64,000 nucleotides of DNA from Pratylenchus scribneri (lineage: Eukaryota > Nematoda > Chromadorea > Rhabditida > Pratylenchidae): positions 124,001 to 188,000 of the forward strand of contig JAQSEB010000012.1 of the NCBI GenBank assembly GCA_030063045.1. Direction: 5' to 3'. The position numbers were made by a program, and so were the translations under genes. The notes beneath the pieces are model-generated. The model searched no databases. It saw nothing but the letters and a program-made list of their open reading frames with translations, and was not told the origin of the DNA. This document shows, piece after piece, positions 14,200 to 26,375 of the stretch. Numbering within the stretch: the first letter of the stretch is position 1; each line of letters starts with the position of its first letter.

Positions 14200-14403
14200 A
14201 ATGCCGTTATCCACTAAGAGGGAAAAATCATAGATGTAGATGCATGAAAAATCCAATTAAAATTTTAAACTTTAACGAAAACTTCAATCTAAGGAAACTC
14301 TTACATTTATTGTTAAGTTAATTGAAAAAAAAATTATTTTAATATCGATAAAAATAAATTAGGAAGAAATTCATCGTAGACTGGAAGAAAGCAAAGGACA
14401 TTG
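14200..14403 (+). CDS. Two candidate exons
   Basis: From 14200, after GAACAAG, 39 codons are open to a stop at 14321. The start is Cys/Arg-rich (CRYPLRGKNHRCRC) and a donor GTAGAT lies after residue 11. A second segment, 14363-14403, reads EEIHRRLEESKGH between ATTAG and GTGAAA. I could not join the two in phase with confidence. No family is recognised. Confidence 0.22.
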
Positions 14404-15148
14404 GTGAAATAATATTTTATTTAATAATTTCTAAAAAATAGATTGTTTCTACATTCTTATTAATTTTAATATTAATATTTTTAAAAGAACTGATAATTGT
14501 AGAATTGATAAATTTGAATGGAGATAATAGAAAAAATTTGTTGGAATGCTGTCGTCGTCCAACATATTCTGAAGTCATCTAAAAAAATGTAAAATAAGAA
14601 AGCTTAATAATTGAATGAATTGTATTTATTTAAAAATTCATTAAATATTAAATTTTTCAGAAATTCTAGATTCATCGGAAAATATATGTAATGATATTAT
14701 GATTATAATTATAGTTTTATAAATAACACTGGAAAAAATTAAAATTATATTAAATATTTCATGGATTAAAATTCAATAAGAGTTCAAATAATTAGACAAG
14801 TAATGGTACTCTATCTAAAAATTAAATTAAAATATTTTCTTTTGATATTATATATTTTGTTGAATTTATGATATTTATCCAATTGAAAATTTAAAACGTA
14901 AATAAATCTTTTAAAAATTAATATTTAGTAATTTAAATTCTAAAAATTGATTGAAAAACGGTCAAAATTTGTCTAATAATTTCAGTGAAATTTAAAATTA
15001 TATATATGAATTTTTAAAATAATTTTATAGATTTTTAATAAAAATAAAAAGGCATCAATTAGAAAAAGCATAAAATAATTTTCATAATGAAAAAACATAT
15101 TATGAAAATATTCTATATTAAGAAGAGAATAAGAAAGTTGTAAAAATT

Positions 15149-15292
15149 ATGCGACAAGAGAGCTTTAATGGCGAAAATAATCTTGAAAAGATTATAAATT
15201 ATTTTTTCGACAATAAAAATAAAAATATCGGAATTATATTAAATACACAATGATAAAACCAAAAGGATTTGAAGAATTTCAAAAAAATTCTG
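15149..15292 (+). CDS. Short frames, candidate exons
   Basis: An ATG at 15149 opens 34 codons (MRQESFNGENNLEKII...) to TGA at 15251-15253. An overlapping frame (KPKGFEEFQKNS) ends at a good donor, GTAAGA, near 15292. Only one can be coding at the overlap. Both readings are Lys/Glu/Asn-rich and weakly supported. Confidence 0.2.
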
Positions 15293-15644
15293 TAAGATTA
15301 TTCGCAAAGGTTGTTAAAATTTCTATGCAAATTTTGAGGTCAATTTAAATTGCGAATTATAGGAGTTAAATAATGGTACTAAATTGGACAAAATTTAACA
15401 TGAAATATTAATTTAATATAATATACAAAACGAAAAGCGTATATATATATAAAATTATTCTTTTTATAATATTCATTTATTATACTCAACTACAAGAAAT
15501 AATTTTTGGATTGCAAAAAGATTATTATTTTATAAAATATAAAATAGATCCAATAAAAATAACTTTAATATACATAATAATTTATTTATTTATTTTAAAA
15601 ATTGAAGAATTCAGATTAATAATCGAAAAAATTTATATTTAAAG

Positions 15645-15720
15645 GGAAAATGGAGAGTCAGATTTAGAAGAGGAGTTAACATTTCCAATGAATAAATTGA
15701 TTAGCAGTTGTCCTTATCGA
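15645..15720 (+). CDS. Candidate internal exon, acidic
   Basis: Between the acceptor TTTAAAG and the donor GTAGGA lies one base plus 25 open codons, beginning ENGESDLEEELTFPMNKLIS and ending SCPYR. The acidic, balanced composition makes this one of the better single exons. The frame runs on to a stop near 15790 if not spliced. The gene it belongs to was not found. Confidence 0.35.
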
Positions 15721-16979
15721 GTAGGAAAATTTTTTAAAAGGAATATAAATTTATTTAAACCGTATATAATGAATATATATTTAATAATTTAAAGAAAATT
15801 TTTATATGTAAAATAGTTATTTTCATAAATAAATAGGGGATTAATCATATTAATTCTAAACTTGAAAATCAATATCATTTGATGAAAAATTATTATATGA
15901 TTTAATCATAGCATTAATATAAAATGCCAATTTGCTTAAATAAAAATTTTTAATGATAACAAAATAATATCATCTAAAATATAGAATCAATTTTAAAGAG
16001 TTTATTTTATATTTTATTTAAAAGATTTATAATTTAATATTTTTATAAAAAAAATAATCTGTAAATAATTAAAAATATAAAAATGTAATATAAATTTTGC
16101 GCATTATTCTTTTGGAATTATATGATTTCTTAAAAAGATATAACAAAATTAGTTAAGACATATTGATTCAAAATAAAAATTGACTTAATATTGCTAGATA
16201 ATAAAGTAACAAAAATTGAAAAAAATATAATTATAAATTTAGAATAATAAAATGGAAATAAATAATAATAATAATCAATCACATTTTAAAATAAAATTAA
16301 ATTTAAACATTAAAATAATTTTTAATTTATTTTATTTAAAATTTTCATTTGTTTTTTAAAATTATATTATAATTCAATTTCACAAGAAAAAAATTTTTTA
16401 AATGAAAGAAGAAACTTTTAGAAATAATTAATCTTTCTTTTAAATATAGGAAAAAGAAAAATGAATTTTTAATAAATATTTAAATATATGTTCAAATTAA
16501 TATATTAAAAGGAAAATTACAATTAATTAAATCCCCAATAAAATTTAATTGAATTTTCATATGTTTAAATTAAAAAAAATAGACGAGAAAACGAATTCTT
16601 AATATATATTTAAAAATGTTTTGAAAATAATAAAACACAAAAAATCAGGAAATGAAATTACCAATAAAATTTATTATAAATAATAAATTTATTTATTAAA
16701 AATAATTTTATTAAGAATAACTTTCTAGGAAAAATGATCTCGGATAATTAAAAAATTTAAATTTTCAATATTTTTATGCACAAAATTAAAATCATAAGAA
16801 ATAATTCAATAAATAAAAATGAAGAAAATTAGCATACTTTTAATCATAAGAAATCATAAATTGATTAATAATCAATTCTGAAATATCATTTTTATATTTT
16901 TTAAAATTATTATAAATTTCGAAAAATAAAAATAAAAATATTAAAATTAAAAATTTTTATCTTTTCATAAAGTGACAAT
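15721..16979. other. AT-rich stretch, nothing seen
   Basis: Almost only A and T, with no island, structured repeat or frame worth reporting. Confidence 0.5.
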
Positions 16980-17285
16980 TAATGTAATTTCTGTCAGTTG
17001 TATGCTATACTTGGAAATGGTTATTTATATTAAATCATTCGGTATTTTTTATATCGAAAGTTGGTGGATTTATGTCAATTAGTAGATAAAATAATTTTAA
17101 AAATTAAATTTAAAAAACATTGAAATAATTTATAATTTATATTCAATTAATTTTAAAGAAAGTAATATTTAAAATTATAATATATTTTAAATATGAAAAA
17201 TAAAAATTTTAATAATTTTAAAAAATTTAAAAATGATAAATATTTTTTTAAAAATTTTTCCATTGAAATTTTCTTGATGAATTGT
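16980..17285 (+). repeat. Dispersed ~300-bp repeat, copy 1
   Basis: This matches 37039-37345 in the same orientation. The best block reads ATTTCTGTCAGTTGTATGC near 16991, then AAATCATTCG and AAAGTTGGTGG...TTATGTCAATT. A weaker match continues through A/T runs to TTTTTCCAT near 17255. The copies differ by many substitutions and small indels. No coding frame is shared. It may be an old transposon or a non-coding RNA family. Confidence 0.6.
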
Positions 17286-17415
17286 TTTATTAATTCTTAT
17301 ATGTATATTTACTGTAAAAAAAGTCTTTTAATGTTATCAAAACATTTTTTTTCGTTATTTTTTGTCCTCTAATATAAAAATTAAATTTTAAAAATAAATT
17401 TTCTTAAAAATTAAG
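17286..17415. other. Short AT-rich gap
   Basis: A/T runs between the repeat copy and the next island. Nothing seen. Confidence 0.4.
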
Positions 17416-17480
17416 CTGAGGAAATTGCTATCTATTTAATCTTTGGATGGGGAGTAAGGCAAAGGGTTCGAAAACTATAA
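17416..17480 (+). CDS. Candidate exon
   Basis: After AATTAAG the + strand reads two bases and then 20 codons (EEIAIYLIFGWGVRQRVRKL) to TAA at 17478-17480. A good donor, GTAAGG, follows residue 12, so the true exon may end at 17453. No family is recognised. Confidence 0.25.
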
Positions 17481-19828
17481 TGATGTAAAAAATTTTCGTT
17501 TAGTTATAAACATATCATAAAATAAATAATTTGGAAAGCAAAAATGCATATATCAGAAAAATTTTTAAATTTTGCCTTAATAATACAAAAAATATAAATA
17601 AAATATTTTATTTTTTCAAAGACTGAATTTAAATAATAAAAAATTTTTGCAAAATTATTTATTCAAATATATTACAAAAAAATAAAAATAAAAATTTATT
17701 TTTTTAACAATTTCTATTAATTAATTTGATGTAAATGGCCTTAATGAAATTAAATAGTAAATCTAATAAAAAATTTTAAAAAAATTTCTAAATAATTACA
17801 CAATGAGCAATACTTAATTATGCCTAGAGAAATTTATATTCTCAACTTACCAAAAAGAATAATATAATTTTAAAAGATATATTATTTTAATTTAATATAA
17901 TCTCCTTTTCAATTCGATAAAAATTCCATATAAAAATTGAAATTTTTTAATCCTCATTGGCCAAGCGGCGAACATCCTTATTATGCGCGGTTTCCTAGTC
18001 ATGGATTACTTCATATCAAATAAAAAATAAATTAATTTAGTAAAAGAATTAACAAGACAATAAAGCGAAATAATATACAATTGCAAAACATTTTAAAAAA
18101 TATTTTTAATTATAATTAAATTATTTTGAATAAATAAATTTTTCCAATTTTTATTTTTATATTGAAAGTATAAAGAATTTTTAAATTTATATATTGAAAA
18201 TAATTTCCTATATATAAATTTATAATTTATAATTAATCATTAAATTAAAAAAATTTTTAGTGATAAAATAAAAAGAATTTGTCAATAATGGAAAGATTGT
18301 TTTGAAAATTTTCCAATAAATTTTTCTAACTGAAATGGACATTTTTTCCCAGAAAATAGATATGAAAAAGAAGGTTTTGTATTCCCTCTCTGATTTATAT
18401 GATTAATTCCTTTTTTAGAGTTGTTCTCTAAGTTTATTTCTTCAAAAAACGGATAAAAATAATTTAAAAAAAATATTTAAAGGAAAATCATTAATAATAA
18501 TTTAAAATAAAAATTAAAAATGTAATAATTAAAGAATCAAAAAATAATGAAAAATAATAAACATTATTGATGATTTAAAGGAATAATTTTTGATAAAGTT
18601 AAAAATAAAATTAATATAATAATTATAAAATTAATTTAGTGAAATCTGTTGAATTTATTAATTTAATTAAAAATATTATTTGAAAATAAAATAACATTTC
18701 GCATTAATAATATAAAAAAGAAAAAAAATTAATGGAAGCGCATAAATGATAGATATATTTATATATTTTTAAAGTAGAAAATTTATGGCAATTAGTTTTT
18801 CTTTAGACATAGTTTTTACTCGAATTCATTAAAATTATCAAAATGATTATTATTTTAATCGACCAGATTTAAATTTAAATTAAAATTTATACAAAAATAT
18901 CAATAGAAAATATGAAATAATTTTATATTTTTATTAAAATTTCAATTCAATTAAATATAAATATTTTATATAAAAATATTTCTTAGAAAAATATAGGCAA
19001 AAAAATTAAAAAATTTAAAATTTTTTAATTTTTTATAAAGAAAAAATATTAATTGCAAAAAGAAAAATCTATTTCTATTTTTAAAAATTTTTAATTTTAT
19101 TCTTAAAAAAATAATAAATTTAAATTTGATTCTTCTAAATCCGAATAATAAAAATAAATTTTCTTCTTCTAAATCCGAATGGCATTGGCAAAAATATGAA
19201 TTTTAGATTGAATTATTTTAATCAATTTTATCATTAAATTGAATCGGCTGTATTTTCTTCGATAATATGAAGACATAATATATTTGGCTAAATTGAATAA
19301 ATAAGAAATAGAATATAATTTAAAAATTTCTTTATATTGAATAAAAGAATCAATTATATAAAAATTTATAGTATATAAAACTGATTAAAAAATAATTTTT
19401 AATAATAATTAAATATATTTTTTTAAAATTTCATAATTTAATTCATATTATCTAAATAGGAAAAAAATTTTTCAAATAATTAAAAAAAAATTCTGCAAAT
19501 TTTTCCCTATTTTTGTTAAGACAATTATTAATTGATGATTTTAAATCATCGATATATATTTAATGAAAGAGTTTTGAAATACATATTTAATAAATATAAA
19601 AATGCAAAAATAATAATTTTATTAATAAAAAATTAAAGTTCCACAAATTTTATACTTATTATAGATAATAAAAATTGAAAATAACGCATGTTGGTATTTT
19701 ATCTTTCAATAAAAAGAAAAATATAAAAAAATTCTATCTATGCTATGTTAAAAAATGAATAGAAAACACTTACTTTGTTTAAGCCGGAACTAAAATTGAG
19801 ATAAAATTGATTATTTTCACTTTTATAG
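17481..19828. other. AT-rich stretch with ambiguous islands
   Basis: Islands lie at about 17945-18010 (open on + as NPHWPSGEHPYYARF... and on - as ETAHNKDVRRLANED-stop), 18335-18406 (a 23-codon + frame from ATG) and 19130-19185 (the 15-mer CTTCTAAATCCGAAT twice, 35 bp apart). Nothing is firm. Confidence 0.3.
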
Positions 19829-19918
19829 AGTGTGTCAATTACTGCTGTTAATGTCATGACAGATGCTACGAATCTAGATCCCAAAATGAATGTGATTCAT
19901 ATTTTTGCTACTATCTAG
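19829..19918 (+). CDS. Candidate terminal exon
   Basis: The acceptor TTTATAG is followed by 29 open codons (SVSITAVNVMTDATNLDPKM, then NVIHIFATI) and TAG. Codons are strongly of the purine-first type expected of coding sequence. An internal GTGATT could be a donor. A short + frame (MSFASQLTSYD) follows near 20005. No family is recognised. Confidence 0.32.
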   Translation, partial: SVSITAVNVMTDATNLDPKMNVIHIFATI

Positions 19919-20420
19919 AGAAATAAGTTTGTTCTATTTTTGATGTTGGCTTAGTGAAAAAATTATTATTTAATGAGAATTTTAAATTAATTTTTAAATG
20001 AAATGAGCTTCGCCAGCCAATTAACGAGTTATGATTAATTATTTAAACAAAAAGTAGAAAAAAAATTCTTATAAGAAAATTCACTGTAAATTTTAAAATT
20101 TTATTGATGAATTTATAAAATCCATAATCATATTTCATGGAATAATACCTCAAGGAATTCAAATTGTCAGAAATTTACAATTTACTTTTTCCCATACTAT
20201 TTTATATAAATTTATATGGAAAAAAAAATATATTTTCAAGAAAAGAAAAAGAAAAATTAAAAAAAATAAAAATTTTAGAAATAAATTATAATTTAATTTT
20301 TATGATTCAATTCAAAATTTGATAAATAGATGAATTGTAAAATAAAGATTAATAAAAATATTATTCTAAAATATAATTAAATTGATTAAAATATTCATAT
20401 TATTTCTGAATATAAATAAG

Positions 20421-20606
20421 CAAGGAATTCAATTTTGCATTGGTAGAAGCATTAAAAAATTTAAACCCTCTATTGAAGGCTCTGGCCAAACTATAATAAG
20501 AACTTATAAGTCCATTTGTCAATTATTAAAAAAGAAAGAATTCAAAGATCGATTGGCCAAATTTCAAATGATAATCCAAAATTTCGATTTAAAATTTGAC
20601 CATTAA
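20421..20606 (+). CDS. Probable terminal exon, unknown protein
   Basis: After the acceptor AAATAAG there are 61 codons to TAA, one of the longest frames with convincing composition. It starts QGIQFCIGRSIKKFKPSIEG and has a charged tail (EFKDRLAKF). All its glutamines are CAA, none TAA or TAG, which argues for the standard code. The frame is open upstream to 20382 through A/T sequence that looks intronic. I do not recognise the family. Poly-Lys stretches suggest a soluble or nucleic-acid-binding protein, which is inference only. Confidence 0.5.
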   Translation, partial: QGIQFCIGRSIKKFKPSIEGSGQTIIRTYKSICQLLKKKEFKDRLAKFQMIIQNFDLKFDH

Positions 20607-20998
20607 CCAAAGAAATTAAATGCTTTCTCTGATTATATTAGAAAATAATAAATTAATTTGAGTTCAATTAATCAAATAACGATAATTTGATTAAAAACAA
20701 TTTCCTATAAAAAAAATTTAATGATAAAAATGCTAATGAAAAAAAATAAAACAATTCAATAAAAATACAATAAAAAAATATATGGAATACTAAAGTTAAA
20801 AATTATGTATACTTGAAGGATAAATTAAAAATAAATTAATTTCTAATAAAAAATAAGTAAATAATCGATAAAAATTTTTTTTAAATTATTGATTCTAGAG
20901 TTTTATTAATATGGAATAATAATTATTGATATAAAATAATTCATTTATAATAAAAATAGCATATCCAATTATATATTCTATGAAATAATTGAAAATAG

Positions 20999-21064
20999 AT
21001 AAATCGGAAAAATTTGTTTTTTTATTAATATCATTAATAACCAATGTCATTCATAATTTCCAGG
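20999..21064 (+). CDS. Candidate internal exon, hydrophobic
   Basis: Between AAAATAG and the donor GTAAGA lie 21 open codons (KSEKFVFLLISLITNVIHNF). The hydrophobic centre could be a membrane segment. It does not obviously join its neighbours. The donor is good and the acceptor ordinary. Confidence 0.27.
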
Positions 21065-21362
21065 GTAAGAAAAAAAATTCGAAATAAATCCAATTATGAC
21101 CCTCATTTAATGTCTTTTTTCTCGACAAACTATTAATGATTGAATGAAAGAGATTAATCTTAAAAGAATTAAAAATAATAATTTTATAAAAATTTAAAAA
21201 TAATTCAAATTTCTAGAAAGTATTATACTTTTAAATATTATTTTAATCTTTATATAAATCTATAATTTATCATATTATAAAATTCAAATTGGCTGAAGAT
21301 ATTAAATTTTTAATAATAATAAATTATTATATAATTAAATATTAATACTAAATATTATTAAA

Positions 21363-22542
21363 ATGAACGACCAACGCGACCAGCTGGAAATAATGCTAAT
21401 AAACTACTTGTTGCAATTGTGGCAAAGAGTTGGTGTATTGGTCAATGAAAATCGTGGATTAGTTGGTCGATTGAATATTATGGAAGAGAGAAAAGTAAAA
21501 TTTTTGTGCAAATATTGAAAAAATCCAATCCATTATAAAATATATTAATTTTTAAAAATTATATTTATTGATATTTTCAAAACTGTGGCTTTATAAAATA
21601 AAATTAAATTCTTATGCCTTTTATTAAGTTTTTTTCTATATTTGGTGAAAATCTCATGGTATTTTCCAACGATATTGTATCTATCAATACCAGTGAAGTT
21701 TTCTGGCTAATAAGGACAAAAATTAGGGTGTAATTACAAAAACTAGGCCAGCATTTAATTATGGAAGCATTTTGGAAAAATATTAAACTATAATTAAATT
21801 TATTTATCAAATTTATATTTAATTTTTATAAAATTTTTCTAATCTAATAAATAATTTAAAAGACATAAATTATTATTTTATATAATTTCATTTCTTAAAT
21901 AATATTTGGCTTCTTCATTTTGTTTTTTATAATATAAAAATATATAAATTGAAATGTAAAGGAAATTCTACATATTAAATATTAATTATAATTATAAATT
22001 CACGATAAAAATATTATGATTTAAAAATGAAATAAAAATTAAAAAAAATATATTATATTTTATATAATAATTAATACACTTATAAATAAATATTAAATTA
22101 TTAAATATATATATATATATGAATTATTTAAAAAGAAAAATTCATATATTTAAAAAAATGTCAAGATATAGAATAAGTTAATGAAAAGGAAACGATTATT
22201 TTATTGATTAATTGGATTAATGGAAAGACTATTATTTACAATTATAAGAGATAGAGGTGCTGCTAATTCCTTATGGAATATTACAATCGATGAAGCTTCA
22301 GAATTATTGCAGATTTTCATTTTTGCCATTTCCTTAACTAGAAATATATAAGCTTTCCAACTGTTGGCAACCATCAGATTTTAATTTTATAAATAAAAAT
22401 TAAAAAATATTTCTTTCATCTATTAATGGAAATTCTTGTAAAATTGTGAATTATAAAATTGAATATTACTGATGCAATTCTGCAGACGGTTGAAAAGGAA
22501 GAAGCCATAGCGAAATTAACCAGTGAAAAATTGGAATCTTAA
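21363..22542 (+). CDS. Possible two-exon small coiled-coil protein
   Basis: Exon 1 (21363-21494) starts at ATG, with 44 codons beginning MNDQRDQLEIMLINYLLQLW and ending at the donor GTAAAA. All five Gln are CAA or CAG. Exon 2 (22486-22542) follows CTGCAG and reads TVEKEEAIAKLTSEKLES-stop in the matching phase. Joined, it is 62 residues with a heptad-like helical second half, so a small coiled-coil protein is a fair inference. The intron would be 991 nt. It contains other islands (about 21630-21790 and 22201-22374, the latter also open for 57 codons on the minus strand), so extra exons are possible. Confidence 0.38.
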
Positions 22543-23381
22543 TTTGTTGAATCTTAAAAATCATGAGAATTATTCTATTAAACTATATTCAAAATGTCAT
22601 TTTATTGAGACAAATAAAATAATTTAAAATTAAATATATTTGTTTTTTTTTTAAATTTAAAAAAATTTGCTTACTATAAAATTTGTCGAATATTATTAAA
22701 AATTTTAATATAAAAATATGAAATATAATAATAATAACATATATCATAAAATATGATAATTCGAAATATTAAAATTTCCATTAATTTTCAATTCTTCATC
22801 ACCAGCCGGGATCTGAGATAATCCCTGCCTACACTGGCAGCAACGGAATGGACTATCCGCAAAAGAAGCGGATGGAATTATTTTTTCTAACAATTAATAC
22901 ATTTTAATCTTTATCGGAAAAGACAAATATAATTTTTTAATAACAATAGTAATAATTAAATTTAAATTGTTGTTATAGTAATTAATAAAAAATATAATAC
23001 TTTTTATTGTGTAATATTAAAATATTTTATAATTAGAAAATTAATCAAATCGGAAAAAAAATTATTGGAACAAAAATCAAATTTAAAAATTAAAAAAATA
23101 TATATATTAAAGATAATTTAAACATACAAATTTTATTTTCTTAAAAATCAAACAATATGAATAGAAAAAATTTGTGAATAAAATTATTAGAAAATTATTT
23201 TTTAAGATATTTAATTAGAATTTATATATATAATTGATTAAATTCAATAACTTAAAATCAGCTATTATTTTGATCTTAATAAATTTTTATTTTTTATTAA
23301 TTTAAAAAAGTCAAAATTATATTAAAAGTGAAAATAAATGATTTGATAAATTTAAAATTTAATTTAAATAAAAGATTTCAG

Positions 23382-23414
23382 GGGAAAATTATAAAGACAT
23401 TGACACCAATATTA
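23382..23414 (+). CDS. Candidate micro-exon
   Basis: The clean acceptor GATTTCAG and donor GTAAGG enclose 33 nt, read as ENYKDIDTNI plus partial codons at both ends. Too short to test by eye. The surrounding 22543-24212 holds nothing else but A/T sequence. Confidence 0.22.
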
Positions 23415-24212
23415 GTAAGGTTGGAATGTGGGAACGCAGTTACATTTTCTTATTTTTTATTATGAAAAAAAATAAAAAAATTATTTATAATTTTTCTAAT
23501 TACATTTAATATTTTTTTAAATATCAAAGTACTTAAATATGTGAATTCCTTCAATTAAATTTATTCATTTTATAAGTTAAAAATTAAAATTTAAGATTAA
23601 AAGAAATTTACTAAAATTATCAACAATATCGAAAGCTAATCAATAAAATTCGATGAATAATTATTTCGTGTGTTTAGCATTAAAAATTCGATTGCATTAT
23701 AATTATCAAATGTATTTTTAAATAAAAAACTATTCAGCTTCTTAGAAGAAAAATTTAGTTTTTTTTATTTATGGATTAAAAATTCTAGTATTGATTCGTA
23801 AAAAAAGATTCAATTCGAAAATATAACAAAATATAAATAAAATATTTATTAAATAATACAAAATTTCATAAGTACAATCTAAAAAAACTAGGGTTTTGAA
23901 TAATAAATGATTCATTTATTTCACAAATAAAATAATGGGAAGAAAATTTTTGTTATTTTTTTTTCAAAAAAGGGCACAATTCTCGATTATATTTATTAAT
24001 TATTAAAATATGGAAAACTTTTTTAAATAATTGTACTATTTTATATTTTTAATTTTAGTTATAGCGTTAAATAAAATTATGCCATGAAAATTTGAAGAAT
24101 TCGAATCATTTGTTGAAGAACAAGCGAATCAAAAAAATTTAATAATTGAATTCACCAAAAATCTTTAGCTGATAAAAATTCTTCTAATTATAGTACCAAA
24201 ATATAATATTAT

Positions 24213-24816
24213 ATTAAAAACAGGGCTGCCAGATGTCCTTTTTTTAAAGATTTGTCCTTTTTTTAAGGGTCTGAATCTTTGAAAATTAAAATGTCCTTTT
24301 TTCAAAGATTTGTCCTTTTTTTGACACGATTGTCTGATTTTTACTAAAATTGTAATATTTTCTTAAAAAATGCCTAAATTTTTCGCTGCGCGGCTATTTT
24401 TGGACTAAATTTTTCGCTGCGCGGCTATTTTTGGACTAAATTTTTCGCTGCGCGGCTATTTTTGGACTAAATTTTTCGCTGCGCGGCTATTTTTGGACTA
24501 AATTTTTCGCTGCGCGGCTATTTTTGGACTAAATTTTTCGCTTACATTTTTCGCTGAGCGGGCATTTTGGGCTTAAATTTTTCGCTGAGCGGCCATTTTG
24601 GGCTTAAATTTTTCGCCTGCGGCTCGAAAAATTGTAAAAATTCCTTTTCAAAAAAAAGGATGATCCCCGGTTGATCATTTATGAAAAACAAAATTAAAAA
24701 TTTTAATCAATTTATATTCGCTTAAAACGAAAATCTTTATTTTAACCTCCAAAACTTTATTTTCATGGCCAATGTCCTTTATTTTGAAAAAAAAATCTGG
24801 CAGCCCTGATTAAAAA
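24213..24816. mobile_element. Non-autonomous hAT-type element with target duplications
   Basis: The 588-bp element (24221-24808) begins CAGGGCTGCCAGA and ends with the exact reverse complement (24796-24808), a perfect 13-bp terminal inverted repeat. It is flanked by identical 8-bp sequences ATTAAAAA (24213-24220 and 24809-24816). A CAGGG-type end and 8-bp target duplication are hallmarks of hAT transposons. It has no transposase frame, so it would depend on an element elsewhere. The left end carries several TGTCCTTTTTT motifs. The middle is a tandem array of 31-bp units. The intact ends and duplication suggest fairly recent insertion. Confidence 0.9.
24374..24620. repeat. Internal 31-bp tandem array of the MITE
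   Basis: Five identical 31-bp copies run 24374-24528, containing TTTTTCGCTGCGCGGCTATT. A broken copy and two diverged ones (GAGCGGSCATTTTGGG type) follow to about 24620. Perfect identity of five units implies recent expansion. The GC-rich core contrasts with all surrounding DNA. Confidence 0.85.
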
Positions 24817-25509
24817 TATATAATTAAAATTCATTCTTATTATTAAAATTTAACTCAAATTAGAATTGACTGTATTGAGAAAATAAATTTAAAATAAATT
24901 ATTTGTAAATTTTTTAAAAAATAATTCATAAAAATAAATTATTTATTCATAAAAAGATCATAAATTATATAAATAGAAAATATGTTTTTACAAAATAGTT
25001 TTTTAAAAAATTAAATAGAATTTATTTATGTAAATAAATAATTTATCCAATAATTTAAAATCAACAATTAATTTTGATTGTAGTAAATTTTTTATTCTTT
25101 TAAGAATATAAATGAATAAAAATCATATATAAAAAGAAAAAATAAATGTTTTGATATACTTAAATAAATAAAAAAATTTTAGATAAAATTTTTTATTAAC
25201 GGAGAGCAGAGGAAAAATTTATTTTTTATTTAAATTATATCTTAAATTTCATTTATTCTTTCATAAGAATGAATAATTATTAATATTCAAAGAAATTATC
25301 CGATTATTCAATCTAGCCTTTAAAAAATCATAGATAAAAAATTTTTGTCAATATTTAAAACAAGATGATTCTACAAAAATAAATTAAAATTTAAAATAAT
25401 AAAATTTTAATTAATAAAATTAAACAATAGTTTGATTTTACGAAATATATAATATGAAATTAATATTAATCTTAAAATAAAAATATTTATTATATTTATT
25501 CTTTCGTAG
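24817..25509. other. AT-rich gap
   Basis: A/T runs only, no island or repeat worth noting. Confidence 0.5.
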
Positions 25510-25960
25510 AAATATTTTAACAATGATTGGAATCGTCTATATCATAACTCCACAATTGCGCATATGATCGAATTTCAAAATTAAACAGCCAAGGATTATT
25601 TCAATATATGTATTATTCCAAAAAAAAGAAAAATATTTTCATATAATTATTAAAAATATTGAAATAAAATTATAGTTAGAAAATAAAAAAAAGCAATTAT
25701 TATAATAATTTAAGAAAAAATATGATTTTTTTAAATAAAATTATAATAATAAATTTAAATAACTTAAGAATAATTTTTAATATAACAAAAAAAAGATGGC
25801 CAGTATCAAATTAAAATAAAGGGCTAGAATCAATTAAATAAATTTATTGAAAACTTTTTTCAAAGAGCGAGATGAAAGTTCAAATAATTTAAATGATGCA
25901 ATCATGCAGAAAATATATTCTAAAGAATTTTATAAAAAATTGAAATCTATTGTTGTCTGA
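25510..25960 (+). CDS. Two candidate exons
   Basis: Segment 25510-25584 follows TTTCGTAG and reads 24 codons (KYFNNDWNRLYHNSTIAHMI...) to TAA; its antisense is equally open. Segment 25866-25960 follows TTTTTTCAAAG and reads 30 codons to TGA (RDESSNNLNDAIMQKIYSKE, then FYKKLKS), strongly charged and better supported. Both end in stops without a good donor, so how they would connect is unclear. Confidence 0.3.
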
Positions 25961-26200
25961 ATGTTTGATATATAATAAAAATTAATAAATTAATTTTATT
26001 ATTAAGGAAAAATAAATGCATAATGTAATTTTGGAAAATAAATTATAAAATTATATTGATAGCAAAAAAAAAACAAAAAAAAATCGAAAAAAAATAAAAA
26101 AAATAAAAATGGCTTATTAATTAAAAATTATAAAAATTTAAACAAGATAAAATATTAATAAAATAATTTTAAAAGATTAATAAATATGATTTCTTTCTAG

Positions 26201-26375
26201 CATTCGTAATAAAACCACATCAAGACATCAAATTCTTGATCTTCTCGAACTGTTTAAAATTATACAAAATTTACCAACGAAAAAAGCAATCAAATTTGAA
26301 AACCAGCGCTCGCGCACCAATTATTTCGGTGCACGCTCTAATATTATAGACGAAGAAGGGAACAGAGTTTTCTAA
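26201..26375 (+). CDS. Probable terminal exon, unknown protein
   Basis: The acceptor TTTCTTTCTAG is followed by one base and 57 open codons ending in tandem TAA TAA. The start reads IRNKTTSRHQILDLLELFKI and the end RSRTNYFGARSNIIDEEGNR then VF. Composition is balanced over the last 80 bp, and this is one of the longest AG-bounded frames in the window. The pattern (basic helix, then NYFGAR, then acidic turn) looks like a conserved domain, but I cannot assign it. Confidence 0.5.

Noticed and set aside
17945..18010. tRNA gene suggested by TGGCCAAGCGG (A-box-like)
   Set aside because: No B box (GGTTCGANTCC) at the right distance and no cloverleaf arms.
21740..21758. 19-nt introns of the nucleomorph or heterotrich kind (GTGTAATTACAAAAACTAG and similar at 11.6, 15.3 and 26.7 kb)
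   Set aside because: Removal usually does not restore the frame, and the hAT gene shows introns of 45-50 nt; GT...AG at this spacing is common by chance in A/T DNA.
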